A DNA stretch of 64,000 nt from assembly GCF_009856625.1 (NCBI RefSeq), contig NZ_CP047241.1:3348001-3412000 (forward strand), read 5' to 3'. Within the stretch, counting starts at the first letter, position 1; every line of letters starts with the position of its first letter. Made by a program: the position numbers and the translations under genes. Shown here in pieces: positions 27,116 through 35,818 of the stretch. Source of the DNA: Aquitalea denitrificans (GTDB lineage: Bacteria; Pseudomonadota; Gammaproteobacteria; Burkholderiales; Chromobacteriaceae). A model generated the notes under the pieces. It worked only from the letters and a program-made list of their open reading frames with translations, was not told where the DNA came from and made no database searches.

Positions 27116-28363
27116 TTACTTGGCGTAAACCGGGAAACGATGGCACAGCGCGGTAGCCTGTTCGGCCACACGAGCGATGGCGGCATCGTCGTTCGGGTTG
27201 TCCAGCACGTCGGCAACCAGGTTGGCAACCATCACGGCTTCGGCTTCCTTGAAGCCGCGGGTGGTGATGGCCGGGGAGCCGATACGGATGCCGGAAGTCA
27301 CAAACGGGCTTTCCGGGTCATTCGGAATGGCGTTCTTGTTGACGGTGATGTGACCACGGCCCAGCAGCGCATCGGCAGCCTTGCCGGTCAGGCCCTTGGG
27401 ACGCAGGTCCACCAGGAAGACATGGCTTTCGGTGCGGCCGGAGATGATGCGCAGACCACGTTCAGCCAGGGCGCGGGCCATGGCGTCGGCGTTCTTCAGC
27501 ACTTGTTCCTGGTACACCTTGAATTCCGGTTGCAGCGCTTCCTTGAAAGCGATGGCCTTGCCGGCAATCACGTGCATCAGCGGGCCGCCTTGCAGGGTCG
27601 GGAATACATTGCTGTTGATGCTCTTCTCGAACTCAGCCTTGGCCAGGATGATGCCGCCACGCGGACCACGCAGGGTCTTGTGGGTGGTGGAGGTCACGAA
27701 GTCAGCGTACGGAACCGGGTTCGGGTATACACCAGCAGCGATCAGACCGGCGTAGTGTGCCATGTCGACCATGAAGTAGGCACCGCACTTCTTGGCGATC
27801 TGACCCATGCGTTCGAAATCGAAGCGCAGGGCGTAGGCAGAAGCACCGCCAATGATCAGCTTGGGCTTGGTTTCCATCGCTACGCGTTCCATGTCGTCGT
27901 AGTCGATTTCTTCCTTCTCGTTCAGACCGTAGGCCACGATGTTGAACATCTTGCCGGACAGGTTGGCCGGAGAGCCGTGGGTCAGGTGACCACCATGGCC
28001 CAGGTTCATGCCCATTACGGTGTCACCCGGCTTCAGGATGGAGAAGTACACCGCCTGGTTGGCCTGGCTGCCAGAGTGCGGCTGCACATTGGCGTATTCG
28101 GCACCAAACAGCTGCTTCACGCGGTCGATGGCCAGTTGCTCGACCACGTCTACGTGTTCACAGCCACCATAGAAACGCTTGGCCGGATAGCCTTCGGCAT
28201 ACTTGTTGGTCAGCTGGGAGCCCTGGGCTTCCATCACTGCGGGGCTGGTATAGTTTTCGGAAGCAATCAGTTCGATATGATCTTCCTGGCGTTGGCACTC
28301 GGCCTTGATAGCGGCGGCCAGTTCCGGGTCGAACTTGGCAATCGTCTGGTCAGCTGCAAACAT
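27116..28363 (-). CDS. glyA: Serine hydroxymethyltransferase
   Basis: PLP enzyme interconverting serine and glycine with tetrahydrofolate, the main source of one-carbon units. The ATG at 28363 lies six bases after a GGAAGAG site and gives 415 residues. The PLP lysine is in STTHKTLRGPRGG. N-terminal ELIASENYTS and the GHGGHLTHG motif are diagnostic. Possibly a TAGAAT -10 lies in the 100 bp upstream. Confidence 0.96.
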   Translation of the reverse strand: MFAADQTIAKFDPELAAAIKAECQRQEDHIELIASENYTSPAVMEAQGSQLTNKYAEGYPAKRFYGGCEHVDVVEQLAIDRVKQLFGAEYANVQPHSGSQANQAVYFSILKPGDTVMGMNLGHGGHLTHGSPANLSGKMFNIVAYGLNEKEEIDYDDMERVAMETKPKLIIGGASAYALRFDFERMGQIAKKCGAYFMVDMAHYAGLIAAGVYPNPVPYADFVTSTTHKTLRGPRGGIILAKAEFEKSINSNVFPTLQGGPLMHVIAGKAIAFKEALQPEFKVYQEQVLKNADAMARALAERGLRIISGRTESHVFLVDLRPKGLTGKAADALLGRGHITVNKNAIPNDPESPFVTSGIRIGSPAITTRGFKEAEAVMVANLVADVLDNPNDDAAIARVAEQATALCHRFPVYAK

Positions 28364-28482
28364 CTTTGACTCTTCCATCAAAGGGTTAACGATGAGGCCA
28401 TTCTACACGAATCGCCCTGTGAAACATTTTCACGTAAAGCATTTTTGGCAATGCAGCACTCGCTGTACGCCATCATCATTGC

Positions 28483-29589
28483 TTACTGCCCTTCAGCCTG
28501 CTTCAGGTCGTCTGCCGTAAAGAACAGCGGAATCCCGTCGCGGCTTTCCGGGTACACCTCGGGTAGCACATGCACATCGCGCACCCGGCATTCCGCCATC
28601 AGTTCACGGAAATTCGATTCGATCAGCGCCACATTGTCCATGGCCGCCAGCGGCCAGACAAAGGCTTCCCAGTTGCGCTCGTCACCTTCTGCCGACAGGG
28701 TGATATGCAATTCACCGTTGTCGTGGGCGGACAGGACGGCCACCGGGTCTTTCGACAGCTCACGCAGGCGGCGGATCTGACTGCTGGCAAACACCTGCAA
28801 AGCCACTTCGAAGCGGGCGAAATTGCCGGCCACCAGCGCCTGCATCACCGGCAAGGGCGGGCGGGCAATCGGAAACAGCGTCACGCCATCGGTATGCAGC
28901 TGTTCACCAAGGAATTTCATCAAGGGCATGCCCCAGGCACCCACGGTGCCACCCAGCTTCACCGGCACGGCATCGCCTTCCGGCTGGATGGCCACGCCCA
29001 GCAAGTAACGCAGGAATACGCCTTCTTCTTTCAGGGTGATGGCGGCACCATCCAGCGCCTCCCCTACCCCTTCTGCAGCAACAGTCAGCTCGCGGGTCAG
29101 GCGATACAGTCTGGCAGCATCCATTGCCACCACGGTGTCCGGATGCAACAGCTGGCCAAACACGCGCACATCGCCATCCGAGCTAAGCACCCCATGCTGA
29201 CGTAGCAAGTCATTCAGTCCATCTTCATCAGTAATGGCTGCCGGCAGCGTTGCCTGATTTTTGCTGCCAGCCACCAACACCAGCGGCAAGGCAAATACAT
29301 GCGCACAGCGGCCTTGCGGCTGCTCTGCCGCGGCCCGTAATGCATCCCACACAATCTTATAAGTGTCCTGCGACGGCACCATCGCCAATGCGACCGAAAT
29401 GGAGAGCAATTCGCCACGTTGCAGCATTTGCGCCATGGCGTCGCGAATGGCGACAAACCACATTTCGCGATCCGCCTCGGTGGTGGCGTTTTGCACCGAC
29501 AAGGCGTTATGGATCAGCATATTGGTCAGCGATACCTGCGGGTGGTACTGGCGCGGGTCCGGAAGAGTGAGAAGCGGCTGCGACATCAT
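28483..29589 (-). CDS. Uncharacterised conserved-looking protein
   Basis: 368 residues from the ATG at 29589 (an adjacent ATG at 29586 is equally possible; CAGGA lies just upstream). No signal peptide or transmembrane helix. The sequence has acidic and hydrophobic helices with stretches such as LTNMLIHNALSVQNATTEADREMWF and VLPEVYPESRDGIPLFF, and a regular middle (EEGVFLRYLLGVAIQPEG). I cannot name a family. Codon use matches the core genes. 119 bp upstream of glyA on the same strand. It lies directly downstream of the small-RNA locus. Confidence 0.7.
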   Translation of the reverse strand: MMSQPLLTLPDPRQYHPQVSLTNMLIHNALSVQNATTEADREMWFVAIRDAMAQMLQRGELLSISVALAMVPSQDTYKIVWDALRAAAEQPQGRCAHVFALPLVLVAGSKNQATLPAAITDEDGLNDLLRQHGVLSSDGDVRVFGQLLHPDTVVAMDAARLYRLTRELTVAAEGVGEALDGAAITLKEEGVFLRYLLGVAIQPEGDAVPVKLGGTVGAWGMPLMKFLGEQLHTDGVTLFPIARPPLPVMQALVAGNFARFEVALQVFASSQIRRLRELSKDPVAVLSAHDNGELHITLSAEGDERNWEAFVWPLAAMDNVALIESNFRELMAECRVRDVHVLPEVYPESRDGIPLFFTADDLKQAEGQ

Positions 29590-29740
29590 GTCATCCTGCT
29601 GAAATCGGGAAAGGCCATATTGTCGCACAGTCCGTTGCCGCTGGTTCACCAAGCAAGCGCTTGACTTTCGATTTCAAACATAAGCATGTGCTGATTAGCG
29701 ACAAAAACGGATATTTTTTCGTTTTCCGAAAATTCAGATG

Positions 29741-29769
29741 TTGACACTCGCGCACTGTATCTGGATAAT
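29741..29769 (+). promoter_or_regulatory. Strong sigma-70 promoter of the candidate small RNA
   Basis: Perfect -35 TTGACA (29741-29746), 17-bp spacer, -10 GATAAT (29764-29769, five of six). It points rightward, against the neighbouring minus-strand genes, so it cannot serve them. Confidence 0.85.
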
Positions 29770-29775
29770 CCGTAC

Positions 29776-29868
29776 TCGTTGAGATGCAGCAATTGCTTCT
29801 TGATAGTTTCTCCTCTATTTCTCCTTTGTAGACTTGGCGCGGGCCTCACGGCACCGCGCATTTTTTTT
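29776..29868 (+). ncRNA. Candidate small regulatory RNA, about 93 nt
   Basis: Predicted transcript from the promoter at 29741-29769 to the terminator ending at 29868. It contains two direct copies of UUUCUCCU (29807-29814 and 29818-29825), separated by 3 nt. These are C/U-rich and complementary to Shine-Dalgarno-like AGGAGAAA, a layout known from base-pairing sRNAs that block ribosome binding. The 3' end is a GC-rich stem plus U8, typical of Hfq-dependent sRNAs. No open frame on the plus strand is credible here. Gene identity unknown; evidence is promoter, terminator and motif only. Confidence 0.72.
29837..29868 (+). terminator. Terminator of the candidate small RNA
   Basis: Stem GCGCGG (29837-29842) / CCGCGC (29854-29859), then A and T8 (29861-29868). 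Orientation is rightward. No plus-strand protein gene lies upstream to own it. Confidence 0.85.
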
Positions 29869-30348
29869 GCCCAATGCAGCCAAAGCACGACAAATCAAGC
29901 CTATAACACAATGTTATTAAAGATTTTTTACAGAAATACGTAAAGAATCCAGCCCGGCAGATCACAGCTTCCCACGATTACAAACACCTCTCCGGCACGG
30001 ATTTCCTGCCTTGCCGAGCCGAGTGCGACCCGGCAAGGTAATGACAAGCGCAAATGTTCGGTTGTGAGCAATGTGACACAAAATATTAAACATATATTGT
30101 ATACAAGTTCTAATTATTACAAAAAAGAAAAACCGAACATGCGGAAATGTTCGGTCTTGCCAGGAAGAGCAAGAGGATGCAGCGCCAGAACACGCTGCCA
30201 ATCAGGGAATCCGGCTTGCTTGTATAACCGGAAATGATCTGACTACAGGTGGAAATTTAAGTTCACCGCCAAAGAAAAGTCTTATCCACGGTCAAGACCA
30301 CCTGTGGCAAATACCCGACAGTTTTACTCGGTCTTATCTGCCTAACCC
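29869..30348. other. AT-rich intergenic region with hairpins
   Basis: A 480-bp non-coding gap between the small RNA and the yfcF-like gene. It has a hairpin at 30009-30038 (ccttgccg with cggcaagg) and a strong hairpin at 30132-30155. The decamer aatgttcggt of the latter also occurs at 30054-30063, so the stem could pair alternatively. A TTGTG-N10-CACAA dyad lies at 30060-30079. No protein gene is supportable. Confidence 0.5.
30121..30155 (-). terminator. Minus-strand terminator in the intergenic gap
   Basis: Perfect 9-bp stem accgaacat (30132-30140) / atgttcggt (30147-30155); on the minus strand it is followed by a T-rich tract (T5, C, T6). It lies 194 bp beyond the yfcF-like stop, either its terminator or the end of a separate minus-strand RNA. 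Confidence 0.75.
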
Positions 30349-30987
30349 TTATTTCAGCGCTGGGCGCGGCAAATCCAGCCAGCGTTGTACCGATGTCCGC
30401 TGCCATTGCAAAGCCGCATAATCGGCTAGCCGCTGTGGCATGGGGTCGCCATTCAACCGTAAGCGGTTGAGCATCAACGCCAGATCGACATCCACAATAC
30501 TCCACTGCCCAAACAGGTAGTCCGCACCGGCAGGCAATGCCTGCTCGGCCACCCGTAGCAGTTTGTGGGCGGCACGCCGGGCCGCATCAGACAGCGGGCA
30601 CCTTATTGGCCGGTAGAACACCACCAGGGTGTCACGCTCCTGTCGCAAAGGCAGCAGATCACTGCGCAGCCAGGCCTGGATTTGCCGCGCCCGCGCCCTG
30701 TCCTGGGGGGATGGCGGATACAAAGCCGGGTCGGGAAACAGCTCGTCCAGATATTCGGTAATGGCCGAGGACTCACTGAGCACGAAGTCACCATGCTGCA
30801 AGGCCGGCACACGCGCTGTCAGCGAACTGGCAGCATAAGCCGGTGCATGATTGGCCCCGGCATCCAGATCCAGTGTCGACAGGGTAAAGGGCAGTTGCTT
30901 TTCCAGCAGCGCCACATACACCGACATGGCATAGGGGCTGCAATACTGGGCATCGACGGTCAGCTGCAGTGATGAAGTTGATGGCAT
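30349..30987 (-). CDS. yfcF: Glutathione S-transferase, YfcF type
   Basis: GST-fold protein of 212 residues from the ATG at 30987, closely resembling E. coli YfcF. Diagnostic stretches shared with it are SPYAMSVYVALLEK near the N-terminus, ELSESSAI-like VLSESSAITEYL, RARARQIQAWLRSDL and the C-terminal DVDLALMLNRL and QWQRTSVQRW. YfcF-type enzymes have glutathione-dependent peroxidase or disulfide activities. The gene is probably monocistronic. It is named by similarity from memory. Confidence 0.85.
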   Translation of the reverse strand: MPSTSSLQLTVDAQYCSPYAMSVYVALLEKQLPFTLSTLDLDAGANHAPAYAASSLTARVPALQHGDFVLSESSAITEYLDELFPDPALYPPSPQDRARARQIQAWLRSDLLPLRQERDTLVVFYRPIRCPLSDAARRAAHKLLRVAEQALPAGADYLFGQWSIVDVDLALMLNRLRLNGDPMPQRLADYAALQWQRTSVQRWLDLPRPALK

Positions 30988-31103
30988 GGTCGGCTCGCAA
31001 TGGGTTGATCGATCAAGCAACTGAGACAGCTTGCCGCGCAAGGCGCAAGCACAGTTGCCGCTGTTCCAGTTAAAGCATGGAAGAAGTCGCGGACAACCAC
31101 ATA

Positions 31104-31129
31104 AAAAACGGCAGCCGCAGCTGCCGTTG
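31104..31129 (-). terminator. Terminator of ilvD
   Basis: Stem aacggcagc (31108-31116) / gctgccgtt (31121-31129) with a T6 run on the minus strand. Confidence 0.85.
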
Positions 31130-31153
31130 TTACCGATTTAGCGGGCAGCCCGC

Positions 31154-33007
31154 TTATTTTTCCACCTGGGTCACATCACGCACCGCACCAGTGTCGGCGC
31201 TGGTGGTCATGGCCGCGTAGGCGCGCAGGGCGGCGCTGACCGGGCGCTGGCGATCCACCGGTTTCCAGGCGTCACGGCCACGTGCTTCCATGGCGGCGCG
31301 ACGGGCAGCCAGTGCCTCGTCGCTGACGGCCAGGCGGATGCCGCGGTTGGGGATGTCGATCTCGATGGTGTCACCCTCTTCCACCAGACCAATTGCACCG
31401 CCTTCGGCTGCTTCCGGCGATACGTGGCCGATGGACAGGCCGGAAGTACCACCGGAGAAACGGCCATCGGTCAGCAGCGCGCAGGCCTTGCCCAAGCCCT
31501 TGGACTTGAGATAGCTGGTGGGGTAAAGCATTTCCTGCATGCCAGGGCCGCCCTTGGGGCCTTCGTAGCGGATGACCACCACGTCGCCAGCCACAATCTT
31601 GTCGTCCAGGATGGCAGCAACGGCGTCATCCTGACTTTCGAAGATGCGGGCACGGCCGGTGAACTTGAGGATGGAGTCATCCACACCAGCGGTTTTCACG
31701 ATGCAGCCACGCTCGGCGATATTGCCGTACAGCACGGCCAGGCCACCATCCTGCGAGTAGGCATTGGCCTTGTCGCGGATGCAGCCACCGGCACGGTCAT
31801 CATCCACGCCCGGGTAGCGCATGGACTGGGAGAAGGCGATGGTGGTGGGCACGCCGCCCGGTGCTGCACGGTAGAAGCGGCGGGCTTCGCTGTCTTCGCC
31901 ATGACGCATGATGTCCCAGGCTTCCAGCCCCTCGGCCAGCGTCTTGCTATGGATGGTGGGCACATCGCGGTGGATCAGGCCGGCACGGTCCAGTTCGGAC
32001 AGAATGGCCACCACGCCACCAGCGCGGTGCACGTCTTCCATATGATATTTCTGCGTGGCCGGGGCTACCTTGGACAGGCAGGGCACCGAACGCGAGATGC
32101 GGTCGATGTCGGCCATCTTGAAGTCGACACCGGCTTCGCTGGCGGCAGCCAGCAGGTGCAGCACGGTATTGGTGGAGCCGCCCATGGCCACGTCCAGGCT
32201 CATGGCGTTTTCAAAAGCCTGCTTGCTGCCGATGGCGCGCGGCAGCACGCTGGCGTCGTCCTGTTCGTAATAACGCTTGGTGATGTCAACGATCAGGCGA
32301 CCGGCGCGCAGGAACAGTTCCTTGCGGTCGGCATGGGTGGCCACCAGGCTGCCGTTGCCGGGCAGCGACAGACCCAGGGCTTCGGTCAGACAGTTCATCG
32401 AGTTGGCGGTGAACATGCCGGAGCAGGAGCCGCAAGTCGGACAGGCCGAACGCTCAACCCGCTCCACATCTTCATTGGAAATGGCGCTGTTGGCCGCTTC
32501 CACCATGGCGTCCACCAGGTCGAGCTTGCGGATGTCGTTGCCCCACTGCACCTTGCCCGCTTCCATCGGGCCACCGGAAACAAAAATCACCGGAATGTTC
32601 AGGCGCATGGCAGCCATCAGCATGCCGGGGGTGATCTTGTCGCAGTTGGAGATGCACACCAGCGCGTCGGCACAGTGGGCATTCACCATGTATTCCACGC
32701 TGTCGGCAATCAGGTCGCGGCTGGGCAGGCTGTACAGCATGCCGCCGTGGCCCATGGCGATGCCGTCGTCGATGGCGATGGTGTTGAATTCCTTGGCCAC
32801 ACCGCCGGCGCGTTCGATTTCACGCGCTACCAGCTGTCCCATATTGTGCAGGTGGACATGGCCGGGCACGAATTGGGTGAAGCTGTTGGCAATGGCGATG
32901 ATGGGCTTGCCAAAATCCTCGTCTTTCATGCCGGTAGCACGCCACAGAGCGCGGGCACCCGCCATGTTGCGGCCGGCGGTGGAGGTTTTGGAACGGTATT
33001 GGGGCAT
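31154..33007 (-). CDS. ilvD: Dihydroxy-acid dehydratase
   Basis: Iron-sulfur dehydratase of the valine/isoleucine pathway, converting dihydroxy acids to 2-oxo acids. The 617-residue product has the family length. Cluster ligands are in CISNCDK and CPTCGSCSGMFTANSMN. The C-terminal DGRFSGGTSGLSIGHVSPEA is diagnostic. It stands alone, divergent from lgt, so it is not in an ilv operon here. Confidence 0.96.
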   Translation of the reverse strand: MPQYRSKTSTAGRNMAGARALWRATGMKDEDFGKPIIAIANSFTQFVPGHVHLHNMGQLVAREIERAGGVAKEFNTIAIDDGIAMGHGGMLYSLPSRDLIADSVEYMVNAHCADALVCISNCDKITPGMLMAAMRLNIPVIFVSGGPMEAGKVQWGNDIRKLDLVDAMVEAANSAISNEDVERVERSACPTCGSCSGMFTANSMNCLTEALGLSLPGNGSLVATHADRKELFLRAGRLIVDITKRYYEQDDASVLPRAIGSKQAFENAMSLDVAMGGSTNTVLHLLAAASEAGVDFKMADIDRISRSVPCLSKVAPATQKYHMEDVHRAGGVVAILSELDRAGLIHRDVPTIHSKTLAEGLEAWDIMRHGEDSEARRFYRAAPGGVPTTIAFSQSMRYPGVDDDRAGGCIRDKANAYSQDGGLAVLYGNIAERGCIVKTAGVDDSILKFTGRARIFESQDDAVAAILDDKIVAGDVVVIRYEGPKGGPGMQEMLYPTSYLKSKGLGKACALLTDGRFSGGTSGLSIGHVSPEAAEGGAIGLVEEGDTIEIDIPNRGIRLAVSDEALAARRAAMEARGRDAWKPVDRQRPVSAALRAYAAMTTSADTGAVRDVTQVEK

Positions 33008-33205
33008 GTCTTGTTTCCTTGATGATCAGATGCTTGCAGAGCGCATTGCCACTGACCGCGCCTGTGTTGCAGGCAGGTCTGCCCTCTCCCGGGTGCCGCT
33101 GGATCGGGCTGGCCGCAATCTGTCATGGTAATGACAGGACGCGGCGGAACGCATTCCGTATAATTTCGTCCATATTCTTTTACCGCAAACGCACCGACCT
33201 GACAA

Positions 33206-34057
33206 ATGATCGTTCATCCGCAGTTCGACCCCGTCGCCATTCACCTGGGCCCGCTGGCCATTCACTGGTATGGCTTGATGTACCTGCTGGGCTTTGGCCT
33301 GTTCCTGTTGCTGGGCAATTACCGCATCCGCCAAGGCCATGCTTTTCTCACCTCAAAACTGCTGGACGACCTGCTGATGTATGGCGTGCTGGGCGTGGTG
33401 ATTGGCGGACGCCTGGGTGAAGTGCTGTTTTACGAACCCGGCTACTACTTCAGCCACCCGGCGGAAATCTTCATGGTATGGAAGGGTGGCATGTCCTTCC
33501 ACGGTGGTTTCCTCGGTGTGCTGGTGGGCATGGCCTTGTTTGCCCGCAAGCAGCAACGCAGTTTCTGGGAGCTGACCGACTTCATCGCCCCGCTGGTGCC
33601 GCTGGGTCTGGCCGCCGGGCGTATCGGCAACTTCATCAATGGCGAGCTGTGGGGCCGGGTAGCCAGCCCTGACCTGCCCTGGGCGATGCTGTTTCCTTCC
33701 GCCAGGGCCAATGATCTGGCCGAGGGCCAGACATCATCCGATCTGTTGAACATGCTGATGCAGTACGGCGCGCTGCCGCGTCACCCCTCGCAGCTGTATG
33801 AGTTTTTGCTGGAAGGCATCGCCCTGTTTGCCGTGCTGTGGATCTACAGCAGCAAGCCGCGTGCGCGGGGGCAGGTGTCAGCGGTGTTCCTGATCGGTTA
33901 CGGTCTGGCACGCTTTGTCAGCGAGTTTTTCCGCAATCCGGATGCCGGCATCTTCGGCCAGTCCTACACCATCAGCATGGGCCAGTGGCTGAGCCTGCCG
34001 ATGATTGTTATCGGCGTGGTGTTGCTGGTCTGGTTCGGCAAACGCCAGCAGCGCTAG
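33206..34057 (+). CDS. lgt: Prolipoprotein diacylglyceryl transferase
   Basis: Inner-membrane enzyme transferring diacylglycerol from phosphatidylglycerol to the lipobox cysteine, first step of lipoprotein maturation. 283 residues, about seven hydrophobic helices. Family motifs: HGGFLGVL and GRIGNFINGELWGR (the latter is the Lgt signature), with the RHPSQLYE motif. A perfect TATAAT lies about 40 bp upstream of the start, but no good -35 pairs with it. Confidence 0.95.
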   Translation: MIVHPQFDPVAIHLGPLAIHWYGLMYLLGFGLFLLLGNYRIRQGHAFLTSKLLDDLLMYGVLGVVIGGRLGEVLFYEPGYYFSHPAEIFMVWKGGMSFHGGFLGVLVGMALFARKQQRSFWELTDFIAPLVPLGLAAGRIGNFINGELWGRVASPDLPWAMLFPSARANDLAEGQTSSDLLNMLMQYGALPRHPSQLYEFLLEGIALFAVLWIYSSKPRARGQVSAVFLIGYGLARFVSEFFRNPDAGIFGQSYTISMGQWLSLPMIVIGVVLLVWFGKRQQR

Positions 34058-34104
34058 GCTATAATTGCCGCTGGCAGTCTTTTGCCTGCCACTGTGGTTT
34101 ATCA

Positions 34105-34133
34105 ATAAAGCCAGTCATCGACTGGCTTTTATT
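34105..34133 (+). terminator. Terminator between lgt and the ABC importer
   Basis: Perfect 9-bp stem aaagccagt (34107-34115) / actggcttt (34121-34129), then a T-rich tail. Simplest reading is the lgt terminator. A TATAAT at 34060-34065 just after the lgt stop raises the possibility that it is a leader attenuator of the importer instead. Confidence 0.78.
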
Positions 34134-34175
34134 TGTCCTGCGGCCTTTTGCCCGCACAGATAAGGAATACCAGGC

Positions 34176-35024
34176 ATGAAAACCCTCAAACTCACGCTGG
34201 CCACGGCATTGCTGGCCGTCTCCGCCCTGGCCTCGGCCGAAGAAGCCGTGCTGAAAGTCTCCGCCATTCCGGATGAAGCCCCGACCGAGTTGCAGCGCAA
34301 GTTTGCCCCGCTAGGCCAGTATCTGGAAAAAGAGTTGGGCATGAAGGTGCAGTTTGTGCCGGTGACCGACTACGCCGCGGTGGTGACCGCACTCAATAGC
34401 GACAAGATCGACATGGCCTGGCTGGGTGGCTTTACCTTTGTGCAGGCCAGCCTGCATGGCAAGGTGGTGCCGCTGGTACAGCGCGAGGAAGACAGCAAGT
34501 TCACCTCCAAATTCATCGTCAATGCCGCCGTGGGCGCCAAGTCGCTGAAGGATCTCAAGGGCAAGAGCTTTGCCTTTGGCTCGGCCTCCTCCACTTCGGG
34601 CCACCTGATGCCGCGTTACTTCCTGCAAAAGGAAGGCATCAAACCGGAAACCTTCTTCAAGAATGTAGCTTACTCCGGCGCGCATGACGCCACCGTGGCC
34701 TGGGTGGCCTCCGGCAAGGTGGATGCCGGTGCGCTCAATGCCTCGGTATGGGACAAGCTGGTAGCAAGTGGCAAGGTAGACAGCAGCAAGGTGAAACTGC
34801 TGGCCACCAGCCCAACCTTCTACGACTACAACTGGACAGTGCGCGGCAATCTGGACAAGAAGCTGCAGGCACGCATTACCGCCGCCTTCCTCAAGCTGGA
34901 TGCCAAGAACCCGGAACAGAAAGCCATCCTGGAGCTGCAACGCGCCAGCCGCTTCATTCCCACCAAGGCTGACAACTACAAGGGCATCGAGGCAGCAGCT
35001 GAAGCGGCAGGCCTGCTCAAGTGA
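34176..35024 (+). CDS. PhnD-family periplasmic binding protein
   Basis: Periplasmic solute receptor of the phosphonate/oxyanion ABC class, 282 residues. The signal peptide ends near LASA. The mature part has the PhnD-like pattern VSAIPDEAP, YAAVVTALNSDKIDMAWLGGFTFVQA and FGSASSTSGHLMPRYFL. This sub-type is often annotated as a putative selenate or phosphonate binder, but the ligand is not settled by sequence. First gene of a three-gene transport operon. The next gene overlaps its stop by 4 bp. Confidence 0.85.
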   Translation: MKTLKLTLATALLAVSALASAEEAVLKVSAIPDEAPTELQRKFAPLGQYLEKELGMKVQFVPVTDYAAVVTALNSDKIDMAWLGGFTFVQASLHGKVVPLVQREEDSKFTSKFIVNAAVGAKSLKDLKGKSFAFGSASSTSGHLMPRYFLQKEGIKPETFFKNVAYSGAHDATVAWVASGKVDAGALNASVWDKLVASGKVDSSKVKLLATSPTFYDYNWTVRGNLDKKLQARITAAFLKLDAKNPEQKAILELQRASRFIPTKADNYKGIEAAAEAAGLLK

Positions 35025-35818
35025 GCCTGCTGTTTGACGGTGTCAGCCTGCAGCTAGGCGGCGTGGATGTGCTGCGCGACATCAGGCTGGAGCTGGCCGG
35101 CGGCGAACAGGCAGCGCTGATCGGCCCTTCCGGGGCCGGCAAAACCTCCCTGCTGCTGCTGGCCGCCACGCGCTACCGCCCAAGCCAGGGCAGCCTGAGC
35201 GTGCTGGGTGACAACCCATGGCATTTGTCGGCACGCTGGCTGCGGCGGCTGCGCAGCCGCATCGGCATGGTCTACCAGGCAGCCCCGCTGCCAGCCCGCC
35301 AGCGGGTGATCCACAGCGTGGCAGCCGGCAAGCTGGGCCAATATGGCGGCCTGGCCGCCCTGACCCGCCTGCTGTGGCCGAATGACGGCGCGGCAGTGCA
35401 GGATTGCCTGCAGCGGCTAGCGCTGGCCGACAAGCTATGGCAACGCTGTGATCAGTTGTCCGGTGGCCAACGCCAGCGGGTCGGCATTGCCCGCGTGCTG
35501 TATCAGCAGGCCGATCTGCTGCTTGCGGATGAGCCGGTGGCCGCGCTGGACCCCAGGCTGGCGGAAGACACCATCAGCCTGCTGGTGGCAGAAGCCCACG
35601 CACGCCAGGCCAGCCTGCTGGTCAGCCTGCATTCGGTGGAACTGGCGCTGGCCCATTTCCCGCGCATCATCGGGGTGCGTGATGGCCAGATCATGTTTGA
35701 TCTGCCACGCGAGCAGGTTCATCCCGGTGTGGTAAGCGCGCTCTATGCCGGCGAAAGGCTGGCCGAGCCGGCAGCTACGCCACCGGCAGCCAGCGTCAGC
35801 CAGGGCTTGCGATGCTGA
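35021..35818 (+). CDS. PhnC-like ABC transporter ATPase
   Basis: ATP-hydrolysing subunit of the importer, 265 residues starting at GTG within the previous stop overlap (gtga). Walker A GPSGAGKT at residues 35-42, Q-loop and D-loop regions, signature LSGGQRQRVGIARVL, Walker B LLLADEPVAALDP and a switch histidine (VSLHSVELAL). Cytoplasmic face of the membrane. It overlaps the permease start by 7 bp. Confidence 0.9.
   Translation: MSLLFDGVSLQLGGVDVLRDIRLELAGGEQAALIGPSGAGKTSLLLLAATRYRPSQGSLSVLGDNPWHLSARWLRRLRSRIGMVYQAAPLPARQRVIHSVAAGKLGQYGGLAALTRLLWPNDGAAVQDCLQRLALADKLWQRCDQLSGGQRQRVGIARVLYQQADLLLADEPVAALDPRLAEDTISLLVAEAHARQASLLVSLHSVELALAHFPRIIGVRDGQIMFDLPREQVHPGVVSALYAGERLAEPAATPPAASVSQGLRC

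Noticed and set aside
29646..29888. A minus-strand open frame with a strong GAGGAG-like site and an ATC or TTG start
   Set aside because: The Shine-Dalgarno-like sequence is the complement of the C/U-rich repeats of the predicted sRNA; no ATG at the right place and the frame overlaps the sRNA promoter region. Treated as a shadow of the RNA, though a tiny gene cannot be excluded.
30060..30079. TTGTG...CACAA dyad resembling a CRP site
   Set aside because: The half sites do not follow the TGTGA-N6-TCACA layout and no gene start lies at a fitting distance.
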